This document shows positions 13,343 to 24,500 of a stretch of 64,000 nucleotides of DNA, in pieces (positions within the stretch are counted from its first letter, which is position 1; every line of letters begins with the position of its first letter). The notes below the pieces were generated by a model. That model saw nothing but the letters and a program-made list of their open reading frames with translations, did no database searches and was not told where the DNA came from. The position numbers were made by a program, and so were the translations under genes. This DNA is from Takifugu bimaculatus. Lineage: Eukaryota; Chordata; Actinopteri; Tetraodontiformes; Tetraodontidae. The stretch spans positions 15,978,852-16,042,851 of the forward strand of contig CP034979.1 of assembly GCA_004026145.2 (NCBI GenBank), read 5' to 3'.

Positions 13343-13363
13343 CCATAGCTTCCGCAGTGTAAG

Positions 13364-14907
13364 GTAAGATTAGTTTGCATTATTGTCAATGGAATGTGGG
13401 GGGGCTGCAGAAAGCTCATATGTCATGTCGGTTAAAGTTTATCCTGCCTGGGTGAAATATCAGTCCTGTCTGCTCATCACTGTGACGCCACGGAACTCAT
13501 CACCTGCTGCTATTTGCATACTGTGCTTAAATTAGGGTTTTATAGGAGCCGATCCGTGATTTAGGAGGCTAGAAAACACTTCAGAGGCGCCGTGCGTCGA
13601 ACTGACGCTGCATGAGATGCAGCCCGTATCTCTGTGTTCTCACGTCCTCTTGTGATCTTTAAAAAAAAACAGCCCTGGCAGTAAAAGCAGGCTGCAAATT
13701 CTTGCCTCCGGAATGCTGATTTCGGCCGCGGATCTTGCGGACTCATCGGGGTTTATCGTGACTGGAAAAGCTGCTTTTCTCCACACTGTCTCCTCTGTTC
13801 TTGGTGCGACACGCAGCGTCGTTGGGGATGTGCTGTTGCGCGCCTTTGATGGGGGAACTTGGGAAAAAAAACGCACACATTTTCCTGATTATCTTGACTA
13901 TAGCGCGCAATCTATTCGAGTTGGGCTTTTAACGCCTACACACACGCGGCACGGGCGTGCGCGCACAGTTCGAGACACACACTCACGCACGCACGTACGC
14001 GCGCTCTGCTGTGACACTGCTCACAGCTGCATTGCCTGTAGGATTAAAGCAATCAGGACATTGCAATGCATTCTCTCTCTCTCTCTCTCTCTCCCTTTCT
14101 CTCTCTCTTCCGCTTTCTCGCGCACAGTTGGGCGTGCGCGTCCACACTCTGGCACATGCTCGCACGTCGCCTCTTTATTAAATTATATCGTCAAATATGT
14201 TGAGCCCTGAAATTTAGGGACGCGGCGTGCGCGTTTGGTGGAGCACCGGTGCGCGCAGGACGAGAGCGGCGCACAGGGGGAGGAAGAACTGCGATTTGCA
14301 GCGTCTTTTAGCTGGGATATTTCTTCCCTTCCTTATCTAAAACATGACCTATCGTTGCCGGAATAAAGAAGGGGGGAGAGGTGGACTTTAAAAACACAGA
14401 TCGCCCTGGTGAAAGGAGCAGCTGCCTCCCGCAGCAGCAACACGCACACTCTGGCGCCACTTCCCCCGTCCGCGTCGTGGTACCACCTATTCTGACTTGT
14501 GAACCACCGCGTTGTTGAAACCCCTTCAGAGATTGTGGCAACGAGTACGACCTAAATCCAAATGTCTAAATGACTCACGTTACTGCGCCACCCCCAACCC
14601 CCCCCCCCCCCCCCCCACCCCCCAATAAATAAATAAATAAATAAACTATACTGGCGGAAGTAACCACAAGGTGGCAATGTTTGCACAAAGTATGGTGTTG
14701 TAGAGGATGGGGGATGCAAAAGACACTTGCTGAGGTCAGTGTGTCCCCCACAACCACCCCCCCCCCCCCACCCACCACCGCCCGTGTTTCTAATAGGATG
14801 TCATAGCAGATGTTTGAAGCGCATCCCTCAGCCTCCACACAGCTCATCCATCATGTTCTCTTGCTCTAGAATTTCCCCCGTGTGACTCTCTCTGTCTCTC
14901 TTTGCAG
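13364..14907 (+). other. Intron 1 of adgrb3 (in the 5' UTR)
   Basis: The donor is GTAAGA and the acceptor TTTGCAG after a CT-rich tract. The 1.54-kb intron contains a (CT)n run at about 14,070-14,110, two long C runs (listed separately) and an (AAAT)n run at 14,624-14,644. Open frames inside it are short or simple-sequence-derived, and no further exon is apparent. Confidence 0.55.
14598..14769. repeat. Poly-C tracts and (AAAT)n near the intron 1 acceptor
   Basis: C19 occupies 14,598-14,616, followed by C6 and an (AAAT)n run to 14,644. A second tract, C13, occupies 14,757-14,769. The + strand is capable of i-motif formation and the - strand of G-quadruplex formation. The second tract lies about 140 nt upstream of the acceptor at 14,907. 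Confidence 0.9.
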
Positions 14908-15676
14908 GCCAAATGACATAGGATGAAGGCTGTTCGCAACCTGTTGATTTATATATTTTCCACCTATCTTCTGGTTATGTTTGGATTAACTGGTGCCCAA
15001 GATTATTGGTGTTCCACGCTGGTCAAGGGGGTCATCTATGGATCGTATTCGGTGACTGAAATGTTTCCTAAGAACTACACAAACTGCACGTGGACGCTGG
15101 AGAACCCAGACCCAACCAAATACAGCATCTACCTGAAGCTATACAAGCAAGACTTGAGCTGCTCTGAATATTCGTTGCTTGCTTATCAGTTTGACCATTA
15201 CTCACACGAAAAGATCAGTGAATTGCTGAAAGTCAACGAGTCTATAGTGTACCTGTGCGATACAAAAAATATTTATGTCTTTTTGCTGTACGACAAGAAT
15301 TTCGTCCAACTGCGGAGAGTTTTCCCGTACGATTATAACGGATTGACGCCGCAGAAGCTGGACGAGGAGGAGAAGTCCATCGTGGAGTTTTTGGTGTTGA
15401 ATAAGGCCACCCCCAGCCAGTTCGGGTGTCAAGTGCTCTGCACATGGCTGGAAAACTGCCTGAAATTAGAGAAAGGGACGGTGGAGACGTGTGGGATCGT
15501 GTACACGAAATGCACCTGTCCTCAGCATTTAGGCGACGGGGAATCGGAGAGTATGCTCATGCTTAACAACGTGGTTCTACCTTTAAATCCACAAACAGAG
15601 GGCTGTTTGTCACCCCAGCTGCAAGGTGGGCAAATCTGCAATCTGAGTGCAGAAGTGAAACGGCCTCCCAAAGAAG
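14908..15676 (+). CDS. adgrb3: adgrb3 first coding exon: signal peptide and CUB domain
   Basis: The exon starts after TTTGCAG and ends at GAAG|GTGAGT (phase 1). Coding begins at ATG 14,923, which has A at -3. It encodes residues 1-251 plus one base. Residues 1-25 form a signal peptide ending near GLTGA. The CUB domain follows (about 30-160; Cys30, Cys55, Cys80, Cys112), then a cysteine-rich segment (Cys169, 173, 179, 190, 197, 199, 228, 239). N-glycosylation sequons lie at N51, N54, N105 and N240. The protein is collinear and highly similar to human ADGRB3/BAI3, whose N-terminal CUB domain separates it from BAI1 and BAI2. ADGRB3 is a synaptic adhesion GPCR that binds C1q-like proteins and signals through ELMO/DOCK (established knowledge). 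The segment at about 131-152 is acidic and diverges most from the human protein as I recall it. Confidence 0.95.
14913..14921 (+). CDS. uORF 4: two-codon ATG-ACA-TAG abutting the main start
   Basis: This minimal frame lies in the coding exon's own 5' UTR. Its TAG ends one base before the adgrb3 ATG at 14,923. Ribosomes initiating here would terminate almost on the main start codon, so leaky scanning or very short-range reinitiation would be needed. Biological use is inferred. Confidence 0.4.
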   Translation: MT

Positions 15677-16060
15677 GTGAGTACCCTCTTCTCATGGCTC
15701 TCATGCTGAAGTAGACGTAGGCTTAATGGACCACTGTAGCCATAGTCATGTCAGTCAAATGTGCACGTCAATCACTCCCTTCTCTGTCCTATTGCATGTT
15801 TGAAGTGTGATGGCCCATGAAACAAAGAGCACACATAGATAATGTAGGCTGTAGTTGACTCGGAAACGTGGCGGCGTAAAGAACAATGCTGCCCGAGGAG
15901 TCGGGCGTAGTGAAGACCACGGCAGCACGAAGCGAAGCACCTAAAGGGGATCTTTCATTCCATCGGACTGGATTCAAGCAGCACTATCAGTGCTGTGAAT
16001 TTAAAATGGCTGTTTTTCTACATATCGGCCCAGGATTAAAATGGCTGCAAACCCAAAAGA

Positions 16061-16119
16061 TGTGTGTGCATGTGTGTGTGTGTGTGTGTGTGCCTGTGCA
16101 TGTGTGTGTGTGTGTGTGG
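16061..16119. repeat. (TG)n microsatellite with interruptions
   Basis: The TG run is broken by TGCA and TGCC units. It lies about 0.4 kb downstream of the first coding exon. Confidence 0.93.
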
Positions 16120-16627
16120 TACATTTATGACATCTTTACAAAATGGGAAAGGCTGGCCAACATGAATGCAGCGCTCTAGTTTTTTTTTAATTGACTTTTT
16201 CTTAGCAACAATCGAGATCAGTTTTGGGGATTTGAGCTTAAACATGCAATCAAGTGTTGTCATTTTTGAACTTTATTTTGAATTGAGCAATAGATTTCAC
16301 AAATGTAATTGACACCGACTTACATTTTATAACATAATAACAAAGATAACAAAGCCCAGTGTTTTAATTGGAGATGCTTCCATCAATATCGAAGCAGGTT
16401 GCCTATAAAGCAGGAGTTATTCTGCCAAGTTTCTACGGTGGCCTAGAATGGACAAACTAACCAAGCTTCAGAATCCATTGAGTTCGCACGAAGCGCTACT
16501 CTCTAAGCTTCGCAGCTGGAAATCTACATATCTCCACAACGCTAAATGTCACACGTGGAAATATTTGCGGAGGTGCTTGAGAAAAGTTGGATTTGTTCCC
16601 CAACAGTCGCCACAGGTGCTCTTGAAA

Positions 16628-16640
16628 GGGGGGGGGGGGG
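16628..16640. repeat. G13 homopolymer
   Basis: Thirteen consecutive G residues lie within intron 2. This is a mutation-prone simple tract. Confidence 0.9.
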
Positions 16641-19600
16641 TGCAACGGGTGGCGCGACACGCGTGGGTGGGTGTACACAATATAGCTAACAATAGAGGCC
16701 TTCATTTCCCGACACGGCAGCGGCGGGAAAACCCCAGAGACGTCGTAGGTTCGTTTACCGCCACGCGGATCGGAGGGGCATTAATCACGACACGCTGAAC
16801 CAAAAATAATGAGTCAACCCAGAGACATTCGGGGCGCAACGGTACTGATAGCAGGGACAATGCCATATCTCCCTCGCGGCGCGTGCCAACGGAGCTAGCT
16901 GACCCGCGGCAATCGATGTATTCCGTGATTAGAAATCCGCCACCTGCACCCGGCGACCATCGTCTCAAATGATCAGGAGACCCACAAGTCCATAAATAAA
17001 CAATTTTGGAGTGCTGCGCATGCTCGCCAAGAGCATTTAAACAGACGTAAACCGACATTACCCCCCTGTCCTGCGCCGGGAAGCGTGACGGCGTGTTTGT
17101 GCCAGACGTTACATAAATTTTGCGTTCACATCCCACCACGCAGAAAAAAAGCCCCTCTGCTTCGAAACATTTTGACATTTTTCTATCAGCATGTTAATAA
17201 CAGCTTAAGAGCACAGCTTATCCACCCCACCCCCCCTCCCCAGAAGGTTTTTCCACGAGCTTCTATTTATAGGGTCGCCCGGGTTTGAATAAATCCGTCT
17301 TCATCTGGATAACGGGGAGATCACCGCTGGGTTTTGAAAAAGCACAGAGGCTTGGTGGCAGCAGAGTGGGTGTTTCCGATCCAGAAGAAAGCGTCACAAA
17401 CAATTGACAAGGGCTGCGTTTCGACTAGCTACTCTTTGATCAGTGGGGGACGGCTCCACAGCACATCAAAGGCAAGCCGGGCCTTGATGTTGTAAACCAC
17501 AGCAGAGGAAGGTCCGAGATGGGAGAGAAACACGGTTTAAAGGTTAAAGCTCTTTCAGGTGATTACATAGACGGAGCCATTTACAAATGTCACAAAGGAA
17601 CCCTGAACCGTCCCTGACGCCATTGTGTTTTTCTGTTTCGCTATCCAACTTGATTTGGCGGGGGTAAACGACAGATCTCACCTCGTCCTGTTTCGCCTCT
17701 GCTTCTCCCCACGTCACGTGCATCCGAGTCAGGCGGCCGACCGCTCTGAGCTGCCCATAGGTGGGTGACGTATTGTCTGTGTCAGCGCTCTGACGCTAAC
17801 GTGATCTGGCTCTTTCCTTGCTTACGGATCATCCCCTGCGAGTCCCGGGGGCGGGGGGGGAGAGAGAGAGGAAGTCGAATTAAAAGCCAGGTAGATGGCG
17901 TGTGACATATTATCTCCACTTGCACCAATTTCATATTCTCCAGTGCGTGGCTTCTGAAAAGATTAATCAAGGAGATAAAGAGGCGTTTAGCTGTCATGGA
18001 CGGGAGCGGAGATTTTAGAGTCGGCTCTCACCCAGCGAGCCGCCCTTTCACCGTCCAATCCTGTGCAAAATCTGGTGTTTACATGTGTGCGAGCATATAA
18101 TCCTTAAATTCACAATGTAGCGCTCAAATCGCTCAAAATTGCACTTGGCTGCAGGCAAAAGGGCAACATCATCAGGCCTGCTCTTGTTTTGCGGCTCAGC
18201 TGACGTCCTACATCGGCCTTGCCTGAGGAAAACGGCCGTGTTTTTGGTCTTGTTTTAGTTGGATTCAGAGAGCGGGGGGTCAAACAGCCACGGCGCTTTC
18301 AAAAGGAACGAACCGCGGCCCCTTGTCCTCCCAGATAATCGCATACAACCGGGGGACGGACATCCGCTACGAGAGGATATTTTTTACAGGACAATGCAAA
18401 GAAATGCTGCAATTCCTGACAAAATGCCTTGGAGAAAAAGACCAATCTGATGTATTCCTGCAAACAACGTCAGGCATTTCATTCCGTGTCACGTGCTAGC
18501 CTGGTGGAGTATGACAGCGTCTGCAAATGAGGAACAGGAAACTGATTATTCTGCACAGGCTCATACGTACAAAATATCCAAATAAATATTTTACGAGTCC
18601 ACAACGTGGGCTTCAAAATCTATTGTTCCTGCGAGGGAACGATGTCCTGCGAACGGTCCCCTCGGTTGTTCTGTACTTAAAAAGGAAGCGTTCAAAATAA
18701 CAACACTTCAGTTAGAGACCCGGGCTGGCTCAAATCCCCCCCCCCCCAAACAGACAGAGAATAGGAAGATTGACTGTAGATATGAAAGCTGATTTAATTT
18801 GAGAGACGCTTCCAGACAAACTGCAGATGTTTATCTCCGCAGCGTTTCCATAATCACAGGGATGTTTATTTACTTATTCTGGGCGACGCGGCGCCGGCGT
18901 CCAGTGTAAAAATGGCGACGCGGCTCTATTGGCGGCTCAGATGTGTGCGCAAAGCCCTTTATTGCAGCGTCACCCGCCAAAGTCCTGAGCACTGCAGCAG
19001 CTCGGCCTGGATGCTTCACATAGTGAGGCCTTTTATTCACTTTGGATCTCAGTCAAGTCGCTCAGTAGTCACACTGCATTATACTCAGCACCATTGTTCG
19101 GTACACTTGGAGGCCATTTTACTTCCAATTCAGCGAAGGGGAGATCTGAGCTCTACAGCACAGAATCTGTTTGGGTTGTCGTGGACCTGCGTCTTTGACC
19201 ACAGTCAAATTTCTGTTTCAGCCAGTGGAACAAATATCGCACAATAAACTCATTTTAACCTATATTTCAGGCCCAGCGTATCTAAGTGCACGTGAGGGGG
19301 GGAGGGGGGATAGGATCTGATCAGTCTCACAGCTTCAGGCCTGTGAAACAGAACGCTGCTCCAGTAAAACACGGGTCCGCTGAAGGATTTATGTCAGACT
19401 ATGATAATCAGGAAGGAGGCGAGTGGTCCCCCTTCCACGCACGGCTCAGATATATGCACAAACTGTATATATTTTCCGAATGGCCCAGTTTTAAGGTGCT
19501 AAAATTTATGAAGCTCCGAGGTGCTGTTTAAATTATTTTGCACTGTGAAATCAAACCACAAAAATTGATGACATTTTAAAGTTCTGAAACCGCACATGGG

Positions 19601-20139
19601 TGCAAAAGGATTCGTCTGGGCCATAAAAGCAGGCAGCATTTAAGCTAACAGCAAGTTATGACCCATGAAGTCAAACGCATCACTAAAAGAGGCCTGTATT
19701 GTCACACGCTAAAGATTTTTAAAATGCTAATGCCAGCAGTTAGCATCCATTAAAGTGTTCTGATGAGTTTTGTTATCCCGTCACCATCGCAGCCAAAGAA
19801 GTCGCCTGGTTTTCAGGTGCAGTTGAGGTGAATTTCCGTGTCGCAGAATGAGGGATTGGGGATTTCACGCTGCATTGCGCGATCCTGGCAGGACCTGGCA
19901 GGAGATGCAGATCAGCTGCAGAACACTGCGGCTCATCCGACGTGGATTTGCAATTGCGGGCGTGGGGGCTCAGCGTCGACAGCGTGGCGATTGGAGCGTT
20001 AGCCCTCCTCTATCCTCAGCCTGAGGAACCTGCCTCAGACTTTATTAAAGCCTCGTGCTGTCACAGCTGAGATGCAACCAAACAGGATGCAACCTAACGC
20101 TTCGGGCTTCCAATGAGTCCTGAAATAAAATTTCATCCG

Positions 20140-20430
20140 TCTGGATGTGATTAAGTGTTTTCAGACGCCGAATGCAGACCTGCTATATTTAATTTAGGTG
20201 TAGGATGATTCAATTTATCTCTAATTGGGGGGACGCATTTATTAGCAGACCGCCAATCATTGGGCAGAGAAAATCTGCATTTCCTGAATTAGCGCATTCA
20301 GAAACAATTGGAAATAACAATTCCTACATGGAATAGAGCAATAATCTCCCTAATGCAGTGATGAGACCGTACAGTTAAACCCCCCATAGGTTATGACGAT
20401 GATGTCGGGCCACAGCATCTATAGCACATC
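20140..20430. promoter_or_regulatory. Candidate conserved noncoding element in intron 2
   Basis: This AT-rich block contains a palindromic CCAAT pair (CCAATCATTGG, 20,253-20,263), two AACAAT words 13 nt apart (20,303 and 20,316) of the Sox type, and several ATTAG/TAATT words. The composition resembles vertebrate developmental enhancers. This is inference from motifs only; random AT-rich DNA can produce such words. Confidence 0.2.
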
Positions 20431-21288
20431 AAATCTTCACGCGTGGCTCCTGCTTTGAATTCCCCTTTTTCCCGTGAGGTGAATTCCACAGAGCCGGAGA
20501 TTCTCCGTCCTGCCTGTCCACGCGGCACCATCTCCCTCCACGCTGCCGGAATTCTCCCCGAAACACCTGTTTTTAATCGCAGCTATCATTAATCTCTGAC
20601 CGTTTCATTAAAATGTAATGCGCCTAAATCGATCCCACCGTCCTGAGAGAAGGGACGATGAAGCGGAAATGGCGTGATACTGTTTAAACGCTGAGAAGTT
20701 AAAGGTCAAGTCTTTTTTAGGATTATTTTTCTGGCTTCTTCATTCGAAAAAGAAAAGCTGTTTTAATTTTAAAATCTATTCCCCCGTTTAAACCTGTAGA
20801 GTTGAAATACCCGACAGAGTCATTAAAAAAATAAATCAACCCCCGCCCACCCACCTAGTCCCCCCGTCGATGCGGCGAGTTGAGGACAGGCACGCCATTA
20901 TTGCAATCTGTCTTCTCATTTCACCAAATCTTGCACGCTTGTCCTTCAGAGACCTGATAATGAGCAGGCGTCCATCTTGAAAATGGCAGCTTTCGATTTG
21001 TCCAACCAGCAAAACGTGTCTGTTAGCCGTGTGTTGCCGACTGACCCGACCAGCCGCAGACGCGCTGACGTGCACTGAATCGTTAATTTCGCCGTCTTTG
21101 ATCGGATAAAATAGCAATTGTTGGGCGCTGGGGGCCCCTCGGTGGAGGAACACGTATTACTGCATTAGGCTGCAACGCGTTGCTAGTTTGCCTGATTACA
21201 AAGGAACCAAGCAACACTTTCTGACTGAAACGTGACTCAAACGGCGTCCTCTCTCTGTATTTTGCAATTTATGAACTGAGATCCACGA

Positions 21289-21315
21289 CCCCCCCACCCC
21301 ACCCCCACCCCCCAC
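21289..21315. repeat. C-rich tract (G-quadruplex potential on the - strand)
   Basis: Four or more runs of four to seven C are separated by single A residues. The complement fits the G-quadruplex pattern. Confidence 0.8.
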
Positions 21316-22300
21316 CTGTAAATCAAAGGCAGCGGCTCTGTTGCGCTTTTGTTTCCTTTGACTTCAAAAAGGTTCCCATACGAATGCAGATAATGATAAT
21401 GAGTCTGTAGATAAAAGGGTCTCTTATTACGCCGCCATCAGTGTGCATTATTCAATAGGATAACATAATATTGTTTTCCAATTGCTGCCATATACAGAAC
21501 TAAAATAGAGGCAAACAGCCTTCCATTATGTTGCCCCACGTGTTCTGTGTGTTAGGTAGACCCCTCTGAAACAAAAGCCCCAGAACCACATCTGACTACT
21601 TCAATTTGGATGGATAATGATCAGACTGAGATGTTTAAACAGACACAACAACAACAACAACAACTTCTATCTTTTCAAGCTCATCACGCTATATTTGTAT
21701 CTTTTTTACAGTCCAAGCGGCGCTGGCGTAAATGACGCCGGTTTTCTGCTCCGCTCATGCATGTTCCTGATTTTTCAACCCAGTTACTTTTGGCCTGTCA
21801 CTGAACGGCTATTTCGGCCCACAAGAGGAGAGTCATTTGCATAAACATCCGCCCACAAAACCTGGCAAATGAATCTGTCACTCAAAGCGACTGTCTCTGC
21901 GGCAAAGTGGGGAGAGAAATGCCTCTTCCCCCCCTGGAGGGGCTGCTCTAACTACCCACCGGCAGCCCCTCGCGTCCCCTGTCGCCATAATTGATGCCAC
22001 CTTTAAACTTGAGTAAACTTGTGTATAAACTTGTAAGCGATGCTGTGGACCAGATAAAACGCAATTTGATTCGGATCGCCCACCTACATAAATATAAATG
22101 CCCGTCCGTGCATAGAATCAATGCCTCCGTTGGTTTTTGCCGGCGGATGAAGGAACCTTGTCAGAACCACAGCCGCTTTTCTTTTGGTCAAATGTCTTTT
22201 GGCTTCATGCAGGAATTCACCACACAAAGTGCACCTTAAAGGAAGTGGAGCCTGTGAGCTAGTGCAGCCACATAGACACTTACAAGTCCAATCTCATCAC

Positions 22301-22302
<2 letters not shown>

Positions 22303-22331
<29 letters not shown>
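22303..22331. repeat. (CA)n microsatellite
   Basis: A CA run of about 29 bp in intron 2. It is the first of three dinucleotide arrays within 600 bp. Confidence 0.93.
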
Positions 22332-22333
<2 letters not shown>

Positions 22334-22613
22334 CCTTTATAATTTGGCAGTCTATTTAAAGCTGCAAAATTTCCCATCATTCTCGGTGGCTGTCAGTGTC
22401 ACTGCTGCCCGGTGTGAATATTGCTTCATGAACTTTCAGCCCCGCGCACCGTCCTCCATCCCGTATCTGCCGCTGCGCTCTGTCGGGGAGTTTTCGGGAC
22501 ATTTTGTCATCAGTCACCCGGCTCTCGACACTAATATGCATCTCTGGGGAGCGATGAGAGCGGAGACTGGAAACGTCCACGTCACGTGTCCGTTTCCTGA
22601 TGTCGGAGGGACC

Positions 22614-22654
22614 CGCGACGCCCGCTAACATTTGAAACGTTAGCGGGCGTCGCG
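22614..22654. repeat. Perfect 16-bp GC-rich inverted repeat (hairpin)
   Basis: Arms 22,614-22,629 and 22,639-22,654 are exact reverse complements (left arm CGCGACGCCCGCTAAC) with a 9-nt loop. Twelve of 16 positions are G or C, far more than the neighbouring intron. The total of 41 nt is short for a microRNA precursor. It could be an inverted-duplication scar, a cruciform-forming site or the end of a decayed element. Confidence 0.9.
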
Positions 22655-22753
22655 CTTCTTTTAATTTACATTTGATGTTTTTCATTATCTGTTTTGTTTC
22701 CATGTCCAGAAGAGGTGTGAAAATGCCTAAAGATGAACTCAGAATCACACAGT

Positions 22754-22784
<31 letters not shown>

Positions 22785-22811
22785 GTGTGTGTGTGCAATA
22801 AACATAACAGC

Positions 22812-22878
<67 letters not shown>
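22754..22878. repeat. Inverted pair of (TG)n and (CA)n arrays
   Basis: A (TG)n run (22,754-22,795, one C interruption) and a (CA)n run (22,816-22,878) are separated by only 20 nt. They are mutually complementary, so a transcript or single strand could fold into a hairpin with a stem of about 40 bp. Both arrays also favour Z-DNA. Confidence 0.93.
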
Positions 22879-22880
<2 letters not shown>

Positions 22881-24295
22881 TGGTACAGATGGACTTTAGA
22901 TTTATGAAATCTGTTTTTGTTGTTGAACTAAAACTGACATTTTAAAGGTGTACTTTAAAGAAAAGGCCTTTCAGGTGCCAGCTGAGGTGTTTTTCACTCT
23001 CCTCAATGCATCACATGATATGTTGACACTTTCCTAATGCAGCTACGCTCTCGCACCTACTTGATCACGGGGAAAAACATGATCACACAACTTTTATATG
23101 CAAAATTACCTCCAGTTACGTGTAAGTTTTGCATGGATTTCAGTATCTCAGGAGACTTTCGAGATAGCTCTTGGCGCCCTGCCTAAACTCAAAGGAGATT
23201 AAAAATCTGACCTGGAAAGACTTTGATCCCACCCTGAAAACGTAATTACCAAAGTTTTCAGCCCAGATATCCGCCGTCTTGAGCGGCAGCCTGGATGCTG
23301 GCGCTCAGCCCTTGTTAATGTCATAAAGGAGCTCATATTACCGTTTGTCAGGGAGCGTTTTGGGTATTTGATGATTCGGCAAATATTGGGGTTGGACTGA
23401 CGCCTTCACCTGATAGTGAAAGATGAAAAGTTAAAGGATAATAAAAAAGTTATTACATTTTATCCTTTGGGGCTTTTTACTATCTGTATCAAATTTCATT
23501 GTCCTACATTCAATTACTTTGCAGAATGAAACCTGTAAACCTGCTGGAGGTGCAAAAAAGGGAAGAGTCAGTGAATTTAGCAAAAGTCTGTGGTTTCATC
23601 CTTGTAATGACAGAGTCCAGGTAGTAATCTCTGCTGCCCTCCAGCAGCTGTCAGCCAGCTGGCCAGTTTACCCTCGTGGTCTTATTAACAAACCAGTCAA
23701 GGTGGGAGACAAAAGATGGTTTCACTGTAGTCAACACGTCCCGGCAAAGCATTAAATGGATACAACGGCGACCACAACAGTCGTCGTATGCGTGTGAAGT
23801 AAGAGCAGCGTGATCCTTGTAGTCTCTATACAGACGTGGGCAGAGTTAAACGGTAAACACAGCTGTCATTGTTTTTAATTAAGATGAAACATTCAAAGAT
23901 GCATAAATAATGCTCAATCCACACATGCTTCATTTTATCCGTCGACAAGACGAGTACAACGGGACGAACTACCCGGTTGGGACCGTGGCCGTGGAGACGT
24001 CCCTGGCTCCGTCCTCCCTCACCAGTTCCTCTCGTTTCACCTTTGATAACATTTCAAAAGTGACTACAGCCAGTAGAAACTATATTCACCCCTATTTCAG
24101 CCCTGGTCTCAGCGTCCCTGTCAAATATGTTTGTTTGTCCTTCCACAATCCGCCTTTTCCTTTATTTCGATGCGCTGATAAATACGATGCAGCAGCAGTT
24201 GTAAAGTTGTTTATTAAATGTTTTACATTCGGTCTATAAGAGTTTGTTCTCTGGGTGGCTTAAATAAACCTGGATCCTCACCCAGAGCTGAGTTT

Positions 24296-24500
24296 AAGGC
24301 CACCCCTTCCTCCCTCCCTCCCTCATCCATCCATCCATCCAATTTCCTGTTATCCTTTTCCTACCCGAAAGGTAGAGGTCAGGGGTAGGAACACACCCCA
24401 GTCAGCTCACCAGCCCCCTCCCAGGGGAACACACACCATTCAGTCACAACTAGGGGGGATCAGCAGGGGGTGTAGACCACCTGAAGGCACATACCGACTG
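24296..24500. mobile_element. Degraded teleost interspersed repeat beginning in (ATCC)n
   Basis: The segment opens with CATCCATCCATCC, continues with a block like TTTCCTGTTATCC, then GGTCAGGGGTAGGA, CACCCCAGTCAGCTCACCAG and AACACACACCATTCAGTCACAA. This order and wording match a very common fish dispersed repeat that I recognise by pattern, not by search. The copy is diverged and noncoding. Confidence 0.55.

Larger units (their letters stand above)
13135..13363 (+). other. 5'-UTR exon of adgrb3 (noncoding)
   Basis: The right edge is a perfect donor, AAG|GTAAGA, with the exon ending at 13,363. On the left, a pyrimidine-rich tract (about 13,029-13,106) and CTCAG at 13,130-13,134 could be a splice acceptor, giving a 229-nt internal UTR exon. 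Alternatively, the exon may be the first exon and start further upstream, between about 12,780 and 13,080. Splicing to 14,908 places it directly in front of the coding exon. It carries three short upstream open reading frames. No transcript evidence is available here. Confidence 0.5.

Noticed and set aside
13713..14210. A 165-codon open frame inside intron 1
   Set aside because: It includes the (CT)n microsatellite and CGCAC-rich simple sequence and sits between a perfect donor and the coding acceptor. No homology is recognised.
22614..22654. The GC-rich hairpin followed by a T-rich stretch as a bacterial intrinsic terminator
   Set aside because: The context is a vertebrate intron, so a bacterial terminator has no meaning here. 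The hairpin is reported as an inverted repeat only.
22377..22899. Frames of Cys-Val or His-Thr repeats around the dinucleotide arrays
   Set aside because: They are products of (TG)n and (CA)n. The same applies to similar frames at 5437-5811 and 32,486-32,791.
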